17,293 nucleotides of DNA from Proteobacteria bacterium UBA6920 (lineage in GTDB: Bacteria; Pseudomonadota; Gammaproteobacteria; SG8-11), in the NCBI GenBank assembly GCA_002448875.1, contig DKAS01000151.1, positions 19,555 through 36,847 of the forward strand, read 5' to 3'. A program made the position numbers and the translations under genes. The stretch's first letter is position 1. The number at the start of each line of letters is the position of its first letter. The notes beneath the pieces are model-generated. The model worked only from the letters and a program-made list of their open reading frames with translations. It was not told the origin of the DNA and ran no database searches. Of this stretch, positions 1-8,068 are shown piece after piece.

Positions 1-332
1 ACGCCACTGACGCTGGAAGAAGCGTTGCTGGCGGTATTGTTGTAGCCACCGCTTACGCTGGCACCCTCACCGCTGGCGAGGTTGTAAGCTCCCCCACTCA
101 CGCTGGACTGAATATTTCTGGCGGTATTGTAGGAACCGCCGCTCACGCTGGCCAAGAGGCCACTCGCCTCATTATTGGATCCGCCGCTGACACTGGCACG
201 TTGACCACTGGCGGTATTGCCCTCGCCGCCGACCACACTGGTGTTGCTGTCGCTTGCGCTGTTACCAAAACCACCGCTCACGCTGGCATACTGACCGCTG
301 GCGGCATTATAGCTGCCACCGAATACACTAGC
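1..332 (-). repeat. 45-bp in-frame tandem repeats (seven full copies plus a partial)
   Basis: Seven consecutive 45-bp units occupy 18-332, and a partial eighth runs into the left edge. Each encodes 15 residues beginning A/S/T-S-V and containing a near-invariant Gly-Gly pair and an Asn. The copies are diverged in DNA, most strongly at residues 7-8 and 13-15 of each unit, so they look like structural repeats under selection rather than a recent slippage expansion. Confidence 0.85.
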
Positions 333-1067
333 GTAATTCCAGTTACTGAAGTTACGGTAACCAGCCACAATGCCGCCGTAGTTTGCATAATTGTTCTCGG
401 ACCCGAGCACCAGATAGTGCGATCCGGTTTTCATGCCTGTGGTGGACGGCAAGCCACCTCCATTGTCGAAGCAGGTTGCCGCTGTCACCTGGACCGCACC
501 GTTCATACCTATCGGGCAACGGCTCGTTCCTGAGATATCGGCCTCGTCATAGCCTATAATCAGATTGCCTGTGCCATTGATGGTATTGGTCGCGCCGGCG
601 CCGTTCACCACCTGCACATTGACGCCGGAAAAGCGCACCGTAGGCTGGCCGTTGACCGTGAGCGTCGAAACGCTGGCAAGCTTGTCGGACAATGCTATGT
701 TGCTGGCCTGAAGACTAGCGTTGCTGTCCTGCAGGGCCGTATTGCTGGCCTGCAAGGCAGTAATATCAGATTGCGCGGTGGTCAGCGCTGTTTGTAAATT
801 TGTGACCGTACTCTGCAAAGTGGCGATATTCGTTTCCGCCGTGGTGAGCGCCGTCACCAGTGCCTGGAAATTGGCATTCACATCTTCCGCCACGGCCGGC
901 GAACCGGAGGTGAAGGCATTGGGCACAGTGGCAGGCATGGCAACCATGCAGCTGGAAGCGATGATCGCACCGGCGATCCACTGGCTGCGGCGAACTGTGA
1001 ACGGACGGTCATCCGCCCACCGGCCCTCAGCCAGGGATGGATGTGTGGTCTTTGATGCTTTGTTCAT
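1..1067 (-). CDS. Surface protein with heptad coil and 15-residue head repeats (partial, C-terminus off the window)
   Basis: Reading leftwards from an ATG at 1067, the frame stays open for 355 codons and runs off the left edge, so the C-terminus and any anchor are missing. Residues 1-51 look like an export signal: a basic stretch (RR at 26-27), a hydrophobic run at 31-47, then a possible cleavage after PNA. The segment FTSGSPAVAEDVNANFQAL (52-70) resembles a segment recurring in bacterial surface and tail-fibre-like proteins. A strictly periodic heptad coil spans residues 81-130. A Cys-containing spacer follows, then from residue 246 seven head repeats of exactly 15 residues, of type A-S-V-S-G-G-x-x-N-x-A-S-G-x-x. 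This resembles YadA-like (Hep_Hag) head repeats, where 14-residue units are usual. It lies 44 bp downstream of a small lipoprotein gene and is probably cotranscribed. The SD (AAAGGGA) is weak. A trimeric autotransporter is possible but unproven without the C-terminal anchor. Confidence 0.85.
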   Translation of the reverse strand, partial: MNKASKTTHPSLAEGRWADDRPFTVRRSQWIAGAIIASSCMVAMPATVPNAFTSGSPAVAEDVNANFQALVTALTTAETNIATLQSTVTNLQTALTTAQSDITALQASNTALQDSNASLQASNIALSDKLASVSTLTVNGQPTVRFSGVNVQVVNGAGATNTINGTGNLIIGYDEADISGTSRCPIGMNGAVQVTAATCFDNGGGLPSTTGMKTGSHYLVLGSENNYANYGGIVAGYRNFSNWNYASVFGGSYNAASGQYASVSGGFGNSASDSNTSVVGGEGNTASGQRASVSGGSNNEASGLLASVSGGSYNTARNIQSSVSGGAYNLASGEGASVSGGYNNTASNASSSVSG

Positions 1068-1111
1068 GACGGTTTCCCTTTCGGATTGGAAATGAAATTC
1101 GTTGCTGCGCT

Positions 1112-1267
1112 CTACTGCCAGTTACACTGGCTCCAGTTGCTGCCACCCCAGACACAGGCGCTGTTACTCGTAATGGGTGCCTCACCGCTTCCGCTTCCTC
1201 CCCCGCCGCAACCGGCGAGCGCCAGCAGCACAATGCCCGCCACTATCGTGAATTTGATTTGTTTCAT
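1112..1267 (-). CDS. 51-residue lipoprotein with a Trp-periodic C-terminus
   Basis: A small ORF of 51 codons starts at ATG 1267 behind an excellent SD (AAGGAG, 6 nt spacing) and ends in TAG. The N-terminus MKQIKFTIVAGIVLLALAGC is a textbook type II signal peptide with lipobox L-A-G-C, giving lipidated Cys20. A Gly/Ser linker follows. The C-terminal tail holds Trp at 40, 45 and 50, that is every fifth residue, with Cys38 and Cys48 that could form a disulfide. The mature part is only about 31 residues, so it is unlikely to be an enzyme; a periplasmic or outer-membrane accessory or structural role is inference. It is the first gene of a probable two-gene unit with the repeat protein that starts 44 bp downstream, and no terminator lies between them. 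I do not recognise the family. Confidence 0.8.
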   Translation of the reverse strand: MKQIKFTIVAGIVLLALAGCGGGGSGSGEAPITSNSACVWGGSNWSQCNWQ

Positions 1268-1896
1268 GTTTACTCCTTGACCATTGCCAGCCTCGACGCA
1301 CCCATAAACAACGACCGGCTTTTCGCTGGCACATGTACAGGTTGGTGCATCGAATCACTGGCGGACGCATCGACACCGCCAACCCTAGCAACGCGGGTCT
1401 CCATAGTTATGGCGGAAAAACGATCTTTTGCCGATTTCTCTCCAGCCCTTAGCCTGATATCTATAACCAATTGTTTTGTTTATATATTTTTTCACCTGGC
1501 GACCCGGGCTGACCGGGCAGGGATTCTTGTTGCGGAAACGAACCAGCATCAGCTTTTTCTTAACCGCGACCCTCCTGGCAGCGACAACACTCCCTGCGAG
1601 TACGCCGATTTTGATGAAATGAGTTATATTGATATACGGTAATCGCGTTTAAGGATCCGTGTTTCGCATGAACAAAGACGATAAGCGAAGATTAGAGCGA
1701 TAGGCGCTGAACTTGCCCACCCGTTCAAAATCCAGCGCATGGCCGGGTAAATTCAGCCAGCACCCTTAGTACCTTCCTCATTCACGCAAATTGGGAAGGG
1801 GGTGTATTCGGAATTTTTCTGGCGGTGTATTGCAACCTGAAAATGCCGCTTTTCCGCGAACTGACCGCCTCGACTTCGGGACGCAAGGTCAAAATA
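1268..1896. other. Intergenic region, 629 bp, no convincing gene
   Basis: This stretch separates the end of the hybrid kinase from the start of the small lipoprotein. Short open frames exist on both strands, but none has a good SD together with protein-like composition. An AT-rich patch at about 1455-1495, with TATA-like elements on the minus strand, is the likeliest place for the promoter of the lipoprotein/adhesin unit, but I could not pair convincing -35 and -10 boxes. No T-tract hairpin terminator for the kinase gene was found. Confidence 0.5.
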
Positions 1897-4800
1897 TCAA
1901 TGGGTTGTGTTGGCCTGGCCCGCGCCCTGCTTTACAGCGTCATCGATGGCCTGAATCAGCTCTTCCATCACCACCGGTTTGACGAGATAGCGCACGAAGC
2001 CGGCTTGCAGTCCGCGCTCGATGTCTATGGGCATGGCATCCGCGGACAGGGCGATGACGGGAATATCCCGGGTGGCGGGGTCCGCTTTCAGGGCGGCAAA
2101 TACGGAGTAGCCGTCCATCCCCGGCAGGTGGATATCGAGCAGAATTGCCTGCGGCAGGTAACGTCTGGCCAGTTCGACGCCGTACTCCCCATTGGTGGCG
2201 TTAAGCAGTCGCAGGTGCGGATTGTAACGGAACATCGCGTCCACCAGGCGCAAATTGGATGCATTGTCCTCGATATAGAGCACTTGCGTGGTGGGACCGC
2301 CAGGCAACTGCGGCCCACGTGGATCCGCAGCCCGCACGGTGTAACCCGGCGCCTGGGGCAACTCCACCCAGAACGAGGAGCCCACGCCGGTCTGGCTGTC
2401 CACCCCCAGCTTTCCACCCATCAGCTCTGCCAATTGTCGGGACAAGGTCAGTCCGATACCGGTGCCTTCGATAGGCCCATACTCCGCCCCCAGGCGTTCA
2501 AACGGATTGAATAACCTGCCGAGTTTCTCCTTGGATATCCCCGGTCCATTGTCCGTGACAACGATACGCGCGCTGGAATCACCGATGGTCTCACTGGTAA
2601 TGTGAATCCGGCCGCCTGTTACATTGTACTTCGCCGCGTTGGAAAACAGATTGAGCATGATTTGCTTCAGGCGCGTGGTATCGGCGAGCACCAATAGATT
2701 CTCCGCGCATTGATTGATCAGAGTCAGATCTTTCTGATCAAGAATAGACTGCACGATCTGTACGGCGTCATTGACCACTTGATTTGCATTCACCGGTTCC
2801 AGAACGATCACCAGCTTGCCGGCCTCGATGCGCGACAGATCGAGCAATTCGTTAATCAGTTCGAGCAGGTGCGATCCGGCATTGAAGATTTCATCTACAT
2901 GCTCCAGCTGGTCAATAGTCAATTTTTCGCAGGCCAATACCTGGGAAAAACCCAGTATTGCGTTCATCGGCGTGCGCAGTTCGTGGCTCATGCGTGACAG
3001 GAATTCACTTTTAGCCCGGTTGGCCGTTTCGGCCTCGTTTTTCGCCGCCTCCAGATCCAGGGTCCGCTCTCTTACCAGTACCTCAAGATTCTCGCGATGT
3101 TGGATCAACTCCTGCTCCGCCAACTTGCGGCGGGTGATATCGGATATCGATCCGACCATGCGAATAACCTTGCCTTTGTCGTCACGCACCGCCTCGCCGC
3201 GCGATAACACCCAGCGGTAGCTTCCGTCCTTGTGTGACATGCGCAGTTCGATGTTGAATGGTTCATTATGCTGAAAATGGGCGGCGACGGCGGCATTGAC
3301 GCTCGCCCGGTCATCCGGGTGAACGAGATTGAAAAATGTAGATTCGACATTTTCCAACTCGTCATCTCGGTATCCAAGGATGGCTTTCCAGCGAGGCGAC
3401 AAATAGTCTTCATGGGTTGCCGGATTCCAATCCCAGATGCCGTCGTTGGTGGCGTCAATAACCATGCGCAGACGCTCCACGCCGGCGCGGATGCGCTCTT
3501 CACTGGCGACCAGCGCGGTGATATCGCGATACACACCCATCCACACCTCACCGTAGGCCGGATGAGTGAACAGCGACATCATGGCATGACACCAGAGTAT
3601 CCCGCCATCCTTGCGCCGACTTCTGGTATTGCCTTCCCACTTTCCGCTGTGATCGAGTATGGCGGCAAGTTGTGACGATGTTTTTCCTTCGTCCCCATTG
3701 TGCTGCACATCCAGTGTCGAAATATTCAAACCCAGCATTTCATTGTCGGCATAGCCAAACATCCGTTCAGCCCCGCCGTTGACATAGACAATTTCTCCCG
3801 TTTTTAAGTCAACCAGAATCACCGCTTCCGACATCTGTTCGAGCATGCGCGCCTGCAGGCGAATATCCCCTTCCAGATTCGAGCGATTGATTATACGCTG
3901 GTGGCTGTAACGTTCCGGCATAACCGATGGAATGGCGCCGAATTTCTCTGTGATATGGAATACTCCCGCCGCATCGCAACACGACAAATAGGTATTGACC
4001 GTGGCATGCTGCGTCACCGGATCCATCTTGACCACGCCTTGCGGACCGGTAACTGAAATAGTGGCAAGCTCATCCACCAGCGCCTCGGCCTCGAGACTGC
4101 CGGCTGCATTGGCCGCTTGCGCGAATGCTTTGACGCAGAGGTAGGCGCCTTCACCGAAATTGGTCAGAATACCGTTGCCCTTTGGCCAGATACCAGTTAC
4201 CCCAGGCATTTTGTCCAGGCGCTGCAGGTAGTCGCGGTTTTCCTTGCTATCGACCGTCATGAAATAACTGTTGCTCGAGTAGAAACCCTCGCGCACCTTT
4301 GCCGGCAACTTGCTCGCCATCAGCTCATCGTAGTGACCCATCACCACCGCCATGCGTTGCTTCAAGCCGCGCTCGGTGAACTGGGTGAGCAGATTGACCT
4401 GATCGACCCCGGCGAAATACGGCACAAACACCTGAGGCGCGGCCGTGGCCACGTGCTCCAGGAGCCGTCCCAATGCTGCTTCATCCACGCCGATCGGACA
4501 ATATTCCTCGCCGGCGATTTCCCCGCCTGCAAGCAGCAATGCGCGCTTGGCGGCATCGATGGAACCTCGTGGCCACTCGTAGTTATTCCCGGCAAAGAAC
4601 ATGCGTGGCCCGAACTTTTGCCGCATATAGGGAATCATGCGATCGATTTGCTGATTCGGCAGGGCCGCGAAATGGAAAAAATAGCGACTTTGAATGCTGC
4701 CTTCATAGAAGGAAAAGTTCAAATAGGGAATCTTGCAGGGTTCCGCAACGTTGTAGGCTACCGCGATTCGGGAATTTGATAACAGATTGCCGATGATGGC

Positions 4801-5043
4801 CGTGCAGCCGCGGTCTACGAGTTTACGCGCGGCCTGGACCGCGCTCTCCGGCAAACTGCCGTCGTCCTCGATCTCCAAGTGCAAGGGCCGGCCCAGCACG
4901 CCGCCCGCCGCATTGACTTCATCGCAGGCGATACGGCCGGCGCGGGATATTTCACTGCCGTAGATGCCTACCAGACCGGTAAGCGGCGGCATCAAACCGA
5001 GTTTTACGGGAACACTGGTTTTACTCCTGATTTTTTCGCCCAT
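1897..5043 (-). CDS. Hybrid sensor histidine kinase with soluble PBP-fold sensor, PAS-PAS-HisKA-HATPase-REC
   Basis: The protein has 1048 residues. Residues 11-375 resemble the type I periplasmic-binding fold of AmiC/UrtA-type amide, urea and branched-chain amino acid receptors (opening VKLGLMPPLTGLVGIYG; cleft-type segments IIGNLLSNSR and AGNNYEWPRG). There is no signal peptide and no membrane segment anywhere, so sensing is probably cytosolic, as for AmiC. Two PAS domains follow (about 395-515 and 522-640), the second ending in a PAC-type GSISDITRRK. A coiled linker leads to HisKA with phospho-acceptor His687 in SHELRTP. The HATPase has N-box Asn798/Asn802, G1 DNGPG at 831-835 and G2 GTGIGL. 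The C-terminal receiver has Glu925/Asp926, phospho-acceptor Asp970 and Lys1022. No HPt or partner regulator gene adjoins it, so the phosphorelay target is unknown. ATG 5043 lacks a good SD; an upstream leader ORF in the same frame complicates the start. The ligand is not known. Confidence 0.93.
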   Translation of the reverse strand: MGEKIRSKTSVPVKLGLMPPLTGLVGIYGSEISRAGRIACDEVNAAGGVLGRPLHLEIEDDGSLPESAVQAARKLVDRGCTAIIGNLLSNSRIAVAYNVAEPCKIPYLNFSFYEGSIQSRYFFHFAALPNQQIDRMIPYMRQKFGPRMFFAGNNYEWPRGSIDAAKRALLLAGGEIAGEEYCPIGVDEAALGRLLEHVATAAPQVFVPYFAGVDQVNLLTQFTERGLKQRMAVVMGHYDELMASKLPAKVREGFYSSNSYFMTVDSKENRDYLQRLDKMPGVTGIWPKGNGILTNFGEGAYLCVKAFAQAANAAGSLEAEALVDELATISVTGPQGVVKMDPVTQHATVNTYLSCCDAAGVFHITEKFGAIPSVMPERYSHQRIINRSNLEGDIRLQARMLEQMSEAVILVDLKTGEIVYVNGGAERMFGYADNEMLGLNISTLDVQHNGDEGKTSSQLAAILDHSGKWEGNTRSRRKDGGILWCHAMMSLFTHPAYGEVWMGVYRDITALVASEERIRAGVERLRMVIDATNDGIWDWNPATHEDYLSPRWKAILGYRDDELENVESTFFNLVHPDDRASVNAAVAAHFQHNEPFNIELRMSHKDGSYRWVLSRGEAVRDDKGKVIRMVGSISDITRRKLAEQELIQHRENLEVLVRERTLDLEAAKNEAETANRAKSEFLSRMSHELRTPMNAILGFSQVLACEKLTIDQLEHVDEIFNAGSHLLELINELLDLSRIEAGKLVIVLEPVNANQVVNDAVQIVQSILDQKDLTLINQCAENLLVLADTTRLKQIMLNLFSNAAKYNVTGGRIHITSETIGDSSARIVVTDNGPGISKEKLGRLFNPFERLGAEYGPIEGTGIGLTLSRQLAELMGGKLGVDSQTGVGSSFWVELPQAPGYTVRAADPRGPQLPGGPTTQVLYIEDNASNLRLVDAMFRYNPHLRLLNATNGEYGVELARRYLPQAILLDIHLPGMDGYSVFAALKADPATRDIPVIALSADAMPIDIERGLQAGFVRYLVKPVVMEELIQAIDDAVKQGAGQANTTH

Positions 5044-5073
5044 GTTCTTTACCCGGTCGCGACAACGTATCCT

Positions 5074-5115
5074 CTATCCCAAAGGCGAGGCAATAAACGT
5101 CGTTACGCTTGCCAT
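5074..5115 (-). CDS. Possible 13-codon leader ORF upstream of the hybrid kinase
   Basis: ATG at 5115 is preceded by CAGGAGG with a short 3-nt spacer, and encodes MASVTTFIASPLG before TAG. The TAG lies in the kinase reading frame, and 11 sense codons separate it from the kinase ATG at 5043. The best SD of the region therefore serves this ORF, not the kinase. It may be a translated leader, or the TAG may interrupt a longer kinase N-terminus. No protein family can be assigned to 13 residues. Confidence 0.3.
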   Translation of the reverse strand: MASVTTFIASPLG

Positions 5116-5126
5116 TGGCCTCCTGA

Positions 5127-5132
5127 ATTATA
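5127..5132 (-). promoter_or_regulatory. Candidate -10 box of the hybrid kinase
   Basis: A perfect TATAAT lies on the minus strand, 84 bp ahead of the kinase ATG. No recognisable -35 lies 16-18 bp upstream and no extended -10 TG is present, which would suit an activator-dependent promoter. Transcription would start at about 5119-5121, inside or just at the SD of the leader ORF. Confidence 0.4.
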
Positions 5133-5163
5133 TCGGCGCACCGGGTAGCAACAGAAGTATTTC

Positions 5164-5186
5164 TTTGGCGTCACAAACACGCCAAA
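5164..5186. promoter_or_regulatory. Perfect inverted repeat TTTGGCGT-N7-ACGCCAAA, candidate regulator site
   Basis: Two perfect 8-bp arms are separated by 7 bp, centred at 5175. The centre lies about 54 bp upstream of the start expected from the TATAAT box at 5127-5132, a typical position for an activator. There is no T-run, so it is unlikely to be a terminator. The binding protein is unknown. Confidence 0.5.
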
Positions 5187-5446
5187 ACAATATGCTGACG
5201 TAATAGATGGTAAATGTTCGCGACGGATTGTGTCTAAATGTTAATAGCTCGCGCTCGCCTGCCACGACAGTCTACGGGGTCGAACCTTCCGCGCTGGCGC
5301 GAGCCCGCGGGCAGGCCGGACATAACTCAATTGCACGCCGACATTTTCGTTCGAATGATTCATTTAAGAAACCGCAAATAGGCCGAGTCGGGGCAATTTC
5401 TTATTAAATAGTATCGTTTAATCAGCAGGTTGCGATGCCACCCCAA

Positions 5447-5473
5447 TAAAAAAGCCGGACCAGGTCCGGCTTT
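5447..5473 (-). terminator. Intrinsic terminator of the SBBP-repeat gene
   Basis: The perfect inverted repeat AAAGCCGGACC/GGTCCGGCTTT, with one central base, is followed on the minus strand by a run of seven T. It lies 22 bp beyond the stop codon at 5495. Confidence 0.92.
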
Positions 5474-5494
5474 CTCACAGGCGTTTTTTTACTG

Positions 5495-7963
5495 TCAGGG
5501 CACAACCGTAATAATCACCTGATCCGACCCCATCGCGCCGTGCGTATCCGTGACCGTCAGCTCGAAAACCAGAACGGTTTGACCACTGCGCACCCGCGGT
5601 GCGGTGAATGACGGGGTGGCGCTACTGGCGTTCTGCAAACTCACGCTTTTCCCGGAAACCTGGCGCCACTGAAAAGTCAGCGTGTCGCCGGCATCGGGAT
5701 CGCTGGACGTCGTACCATCCAAGGTAACCTTGCTGCGGGATTTCACCGTAGTATCGCCACCGGCATTAGCCGTCGGCGCCGTATTCGTCGTCGGGTCCGG
5801 TCCGGGGGGCGTGCCGTTGCCACCGGTATCGAAGAGGCTGATGAAGGCGTCGGTATCGTAGATCGTGCCGGTGGCACCACCCGCGTAGCTGCGATCAAAG
5901 GCGCCGGGCGTCGTCGGAAAATCACTGGAATTGGTCGACCCCGCCACGTACAGCCGGTCAGCGCCCTGCAACGCGATATCCTCGGGCGTGTCTTTATTCG
6001 TGCCGCCCAGGTAGCTGCCGTACAGCAGGGTATCCAGATTCGGGGAAAGTTTGGCGACAAACGCGTCCACCACCGTACCAGAAAAAGTTCTGTCATAGCC
6101 ATTGCCGCTGGTGGGCATATCGACCGACGCCGTCGTTCCAGCCACATAGACGTTGGCATCGGCATCGAGTGCCACGCGGGAAATCTTGTCCGCACTGCTG
6201 CCACCGAAATAGGTCAAGGCGGTAATGGATTGGAGGTCCGCGCTGTATTTCACGATGAAACCATCGGGCTGCGGCAGATACAGCGTGGCACTGGCATTGT
6301 CGCAGTTGCCGTCGGAGCCGCAGGTCCTATCAAACGCAGTCTGGCTGACCGGCATGTCGTTCAAATAGGTTTGGCCGACGGCGACAACATCATTACCTGA
6401 AACTGCAACATCCTTGAAATAGACGCGCGAGCTTCCGGAAGTGGAGGTGAAACTCGTCCAACCCAGCAGCGCCGACAAATCCGCGTTATAGCGCGCGAGA
6501 AAGCCGCTAATGGAGCTTTCTTCCCCATCGGACAGATACACCGTCCCGTCCTGGCCAATCGCCAGTCCCGTGACCTGATCACCGCCGGCAAAGGTCAGCG
6601 TGTACAAGGTGGTCAAATCACCAGACAACTTGCCTATATAGTCGTCATAACCGCGCAGGCCATAACCGCCGACAACCGGGCAGCAGGTGGTAAACAAAGC
6701 GTTGTCGGTGATGGGAAAGCCCGGGTTGTTGGTACGCCCCGCGAAGTAGATGGCGCCGTTGCCCAAGGCGAGTTGCAGCGGATAATCGCCGGGAGTCACC
6801 ACGGCGGACGTCAGCAGCGTCGACAGATCGGCACTGAAACGGGCGATGAAGCCACCGCCGACCGGTTCGCTGCCGGAATAGTTGTAAGCGCCTGGCGTCA
6901 CCGGAAAACCATAGCCGGCCTGGCCGGTGGCGACAATGCTGCCATCCGCATCCCTGGCAATGGCGGTCACCCGGTCGAAATATTCGGTGCCTATATAGGT
7001 GGAGCTCAACACCGTGCCCAGATCACTGCTGATGCGCGCGATAAAACCGTCGGGCTGGCCACTGGCGTTGGCGCTGTCGTCATAACCCAACACGATGGGG
7101 AAATCGGTGGATTGGGTAACACCGCCGACATAAATGGAATCACCGGCATCGACGACGGAGTTGACAATGTCCTGGTCGTATTGAAAATTTGTCGGCGAAT
7201 TGGCATTAGTCCCGCCGAGGAAAGTAGAGGCCAGCAACGGATCGATAATCAATTCCCGCCGGGTATCGTAGGCGCCGACCTGAAATCCATAGTGGCTGCC
7301 TTGCAGTTCATAGGCCACCCGCACCGGCTCTTTATTCCCCTCCTTCATTTGATAAGCGACGGGGGCGGTAAAGTACACTGCACCCTGCCCGGTCTGCAAC
7401 TGCAGGCGCCCGTCGGAGGCAACTGCCATGCTATCGACTCCGCTTATCTTCACCTTGATCCCCGCAGGGTCCGCGCCGGGGGCCACATGAAACAGTTTTT
7501 CGACGTTGTTGGCATGCGCCTTTAGCTTGATGCTGATTCCTGGCGCCACCTGGCCCAGCTGCAGATCATTCGCCGCCGGCACCTGGTAGCGCCATTGCTC
7601 CGCCTTGCCTTTGAAAATATTCACCTGCGTAGGCGCTGTCGTTTCAGCCCTGGGCTCCAGTTTACCCGTGCCAAGGAAATTTTCCTCGAAGGCCCAGCGA
7701 CCGCCCTGAGTCGGATTCACTACCGGCAGCGAGTAGACCAGACCGCCTTGTTTACTCACGAATACCGTGCCGGCAAGTGTCCTGGCGTAATACGCCACCC
7801 GGGAATCCTGCTGCCCTACATTCTGGATAAATGGAACAGACAGCGCCGCGATGTTATTGCGCAACAGCTGCTCTGAAGATGTACTGACGTTATGTGCTGA
7901 ACATAGCGTACTGGAAAGCGTTAGTACCATTCCGCTGGTCAGCATGTGTCGCATCTGAATCAT
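5495..7963 (-). CDS. Secreted SBBP-repeat (beta-propeller-like) protein with C-terminal PKD/Ig-like domain
   Basis: An 822-residue exported protein. The chosen ATG at 7963 has GGGGGAGG 4 nt upstream; a second ATG three codons in is spaced worse. Residues 1-23 form a signal peptide probably cleaved after CSA. Residues 35-240 match the N-terminal domain that usually precedes SBBP repeats (PFIQNVGQQDSRVAYYA, later TVFVSKQGGLVYSLP). From about 244 to 710, seven repeats end in a DGFIARxSxDL-like signature (near 306, 371, 440, 486, 567, 632 and 704), which suggests a seven-bladed propeller. After a Pro/Thr/Gly linker (about 712-728) a PKD/REJ-like domain runs to the C-terminus (NTAPTANAGGD, then SSDPDAGDTLTFQW). 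There is no membrane anchor or sorting tail, so it is probably periplasmic or released. Its biochemical role is unknown; such proteins are common in environmental bacteria. It is a single-gene unit with its own terminator. Confidence 0.9.
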   Translation of the reverse strand: MIQMRHMLTSGMVLTLSSTLCSAHNVSTSSEQLLRNNIAALSVPFIQNVGQQDSRVAYYARTLAGTVFVSKQGGLVYSLPVVNPTQGGRWAFEENFLGTGKLEPRAETTAPTQVNIFKGKAEQWRYQVPAANDLQLGQVAPGISIKLKAHANNVEKLFHVAPGADPAGIKVKISGVDSMAVASDGRLQLQTGQGAVYFTAPVAYQMKEGNKEPVRVAYELQGSHYGFQVGAYDTRRELIIDPLLASTFLGGTNANSPTNFQYDQDIVNSVVDAGDSIYVGGVTQSTDFPIVLGYDDSANASGQPDGFIARISSDLGTVLSSTYIGTEYFDRVTAIARDADGSIVATGQAGYGFPVTPGAYNYSGSEPVGGGFIARFSADLSTLLTSAVVTPGDYPLQLALGNGAIYFAGRTNNPGFPITDNALFTTCCPVVGGYGLRGYDDYIGKLSGDLTTLYTLTFAGGDQVTGLAIGQDGTVYLSDGEESSISGFLARYNADLSALLGWTSFTSTSGSSRVYFKDVAVSGNDVVAVGQTYLNDMPVSQTAFDRTCGSDGNCDNASATLYLPQPDGFIVKYSADLQSITALTYFGGSSADKISRVALDADANVYVAGTTASVDMPTSGNGYDRTFSGTVVDAFVAKLSPNLDTLLYGSYLGGTNKDTPEDIALQGADRLYVAGSTNSSDFPTTPGAFDRSYAGGATGTIYDTDAFISLFDTGGNGTPPGPDPTTNTAPTANAGGDTTVKSRSKVTLDGTTSSDPDAGDTLTFQWRQVSGKSVSLQNASSATPSFTAPRVRSGQTVLVFELTVTDTHGAMGSDQVIITVVP

Positions 7964-8039
7964 ATGACCTCCCCCATCGTGATTAGCTGAAAATTTCCAC
8001 GACTACGATGGCGCAGAGACTTAACAGAAGAGTAACGAA

Positions 8040-8068
8040 ATTATCACTATTTCATCACAACGGGCGAA
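8040..8068 (-). promoter_or_regulatory. Candidate promoter of the SBBP-repeat gene
   Basis: The -10 is GATAAT (5 of 6 to consensus, 8040-8045). A weak -35, TTCGCC (8063-8068), is spaced 17 bp away and lies inside the palindrome at 8063-8073, so a bound regulator could occlude it. The implied leader is about 70 nt. Confidence 0.35.

Larger units (their letters stand above)
5044..5494. other. Intergenic region, 451 bp, between the SBBP gene and the hybrid kinase
   Basis: Read leftwards, it holds the terminator of the SBBP gene (5447-5473), about 260 bp with no recognisable feature, the 8-7-8 dyad (5164-5186), a TATAAT box (5127-5132) and the 13-codon leader ORF (5074-5115). Plus-strand frames here lack a convincing SD and were not called. 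Confidence 0.6.

Noticed and set aside
1..332. Regular 45-bp repeats considered as a CRISPR-like or satellite array
   Set aside because: There are no unique spacers between identical repeats; the units are diverged, contiguous and in frame with a protein.
1182..1642. Several 64-127 codon open frames on both strands around the small lipoprotein and its upstream region
   Set aside because: They lack SDs or use weak starts, and they conflict with the well-supported lipoprotein at 1112-1267.
1825..2514. Plus-strand open frame of 229 codons over the receiver and ATPase end of the hybrid kinase
   Set aside because: It is antisense to conserved receiver and HATPase motifs and begins in the intergenic region without an SD.
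6773..7525. Plus-strand open frame of 250 codons inside the SBBP gene
   Set aside because: It lies antisense within a gene with clear domain structure, has no SD, and its low-complexity Gly/Ala/His content is typical of a reverse shadow.
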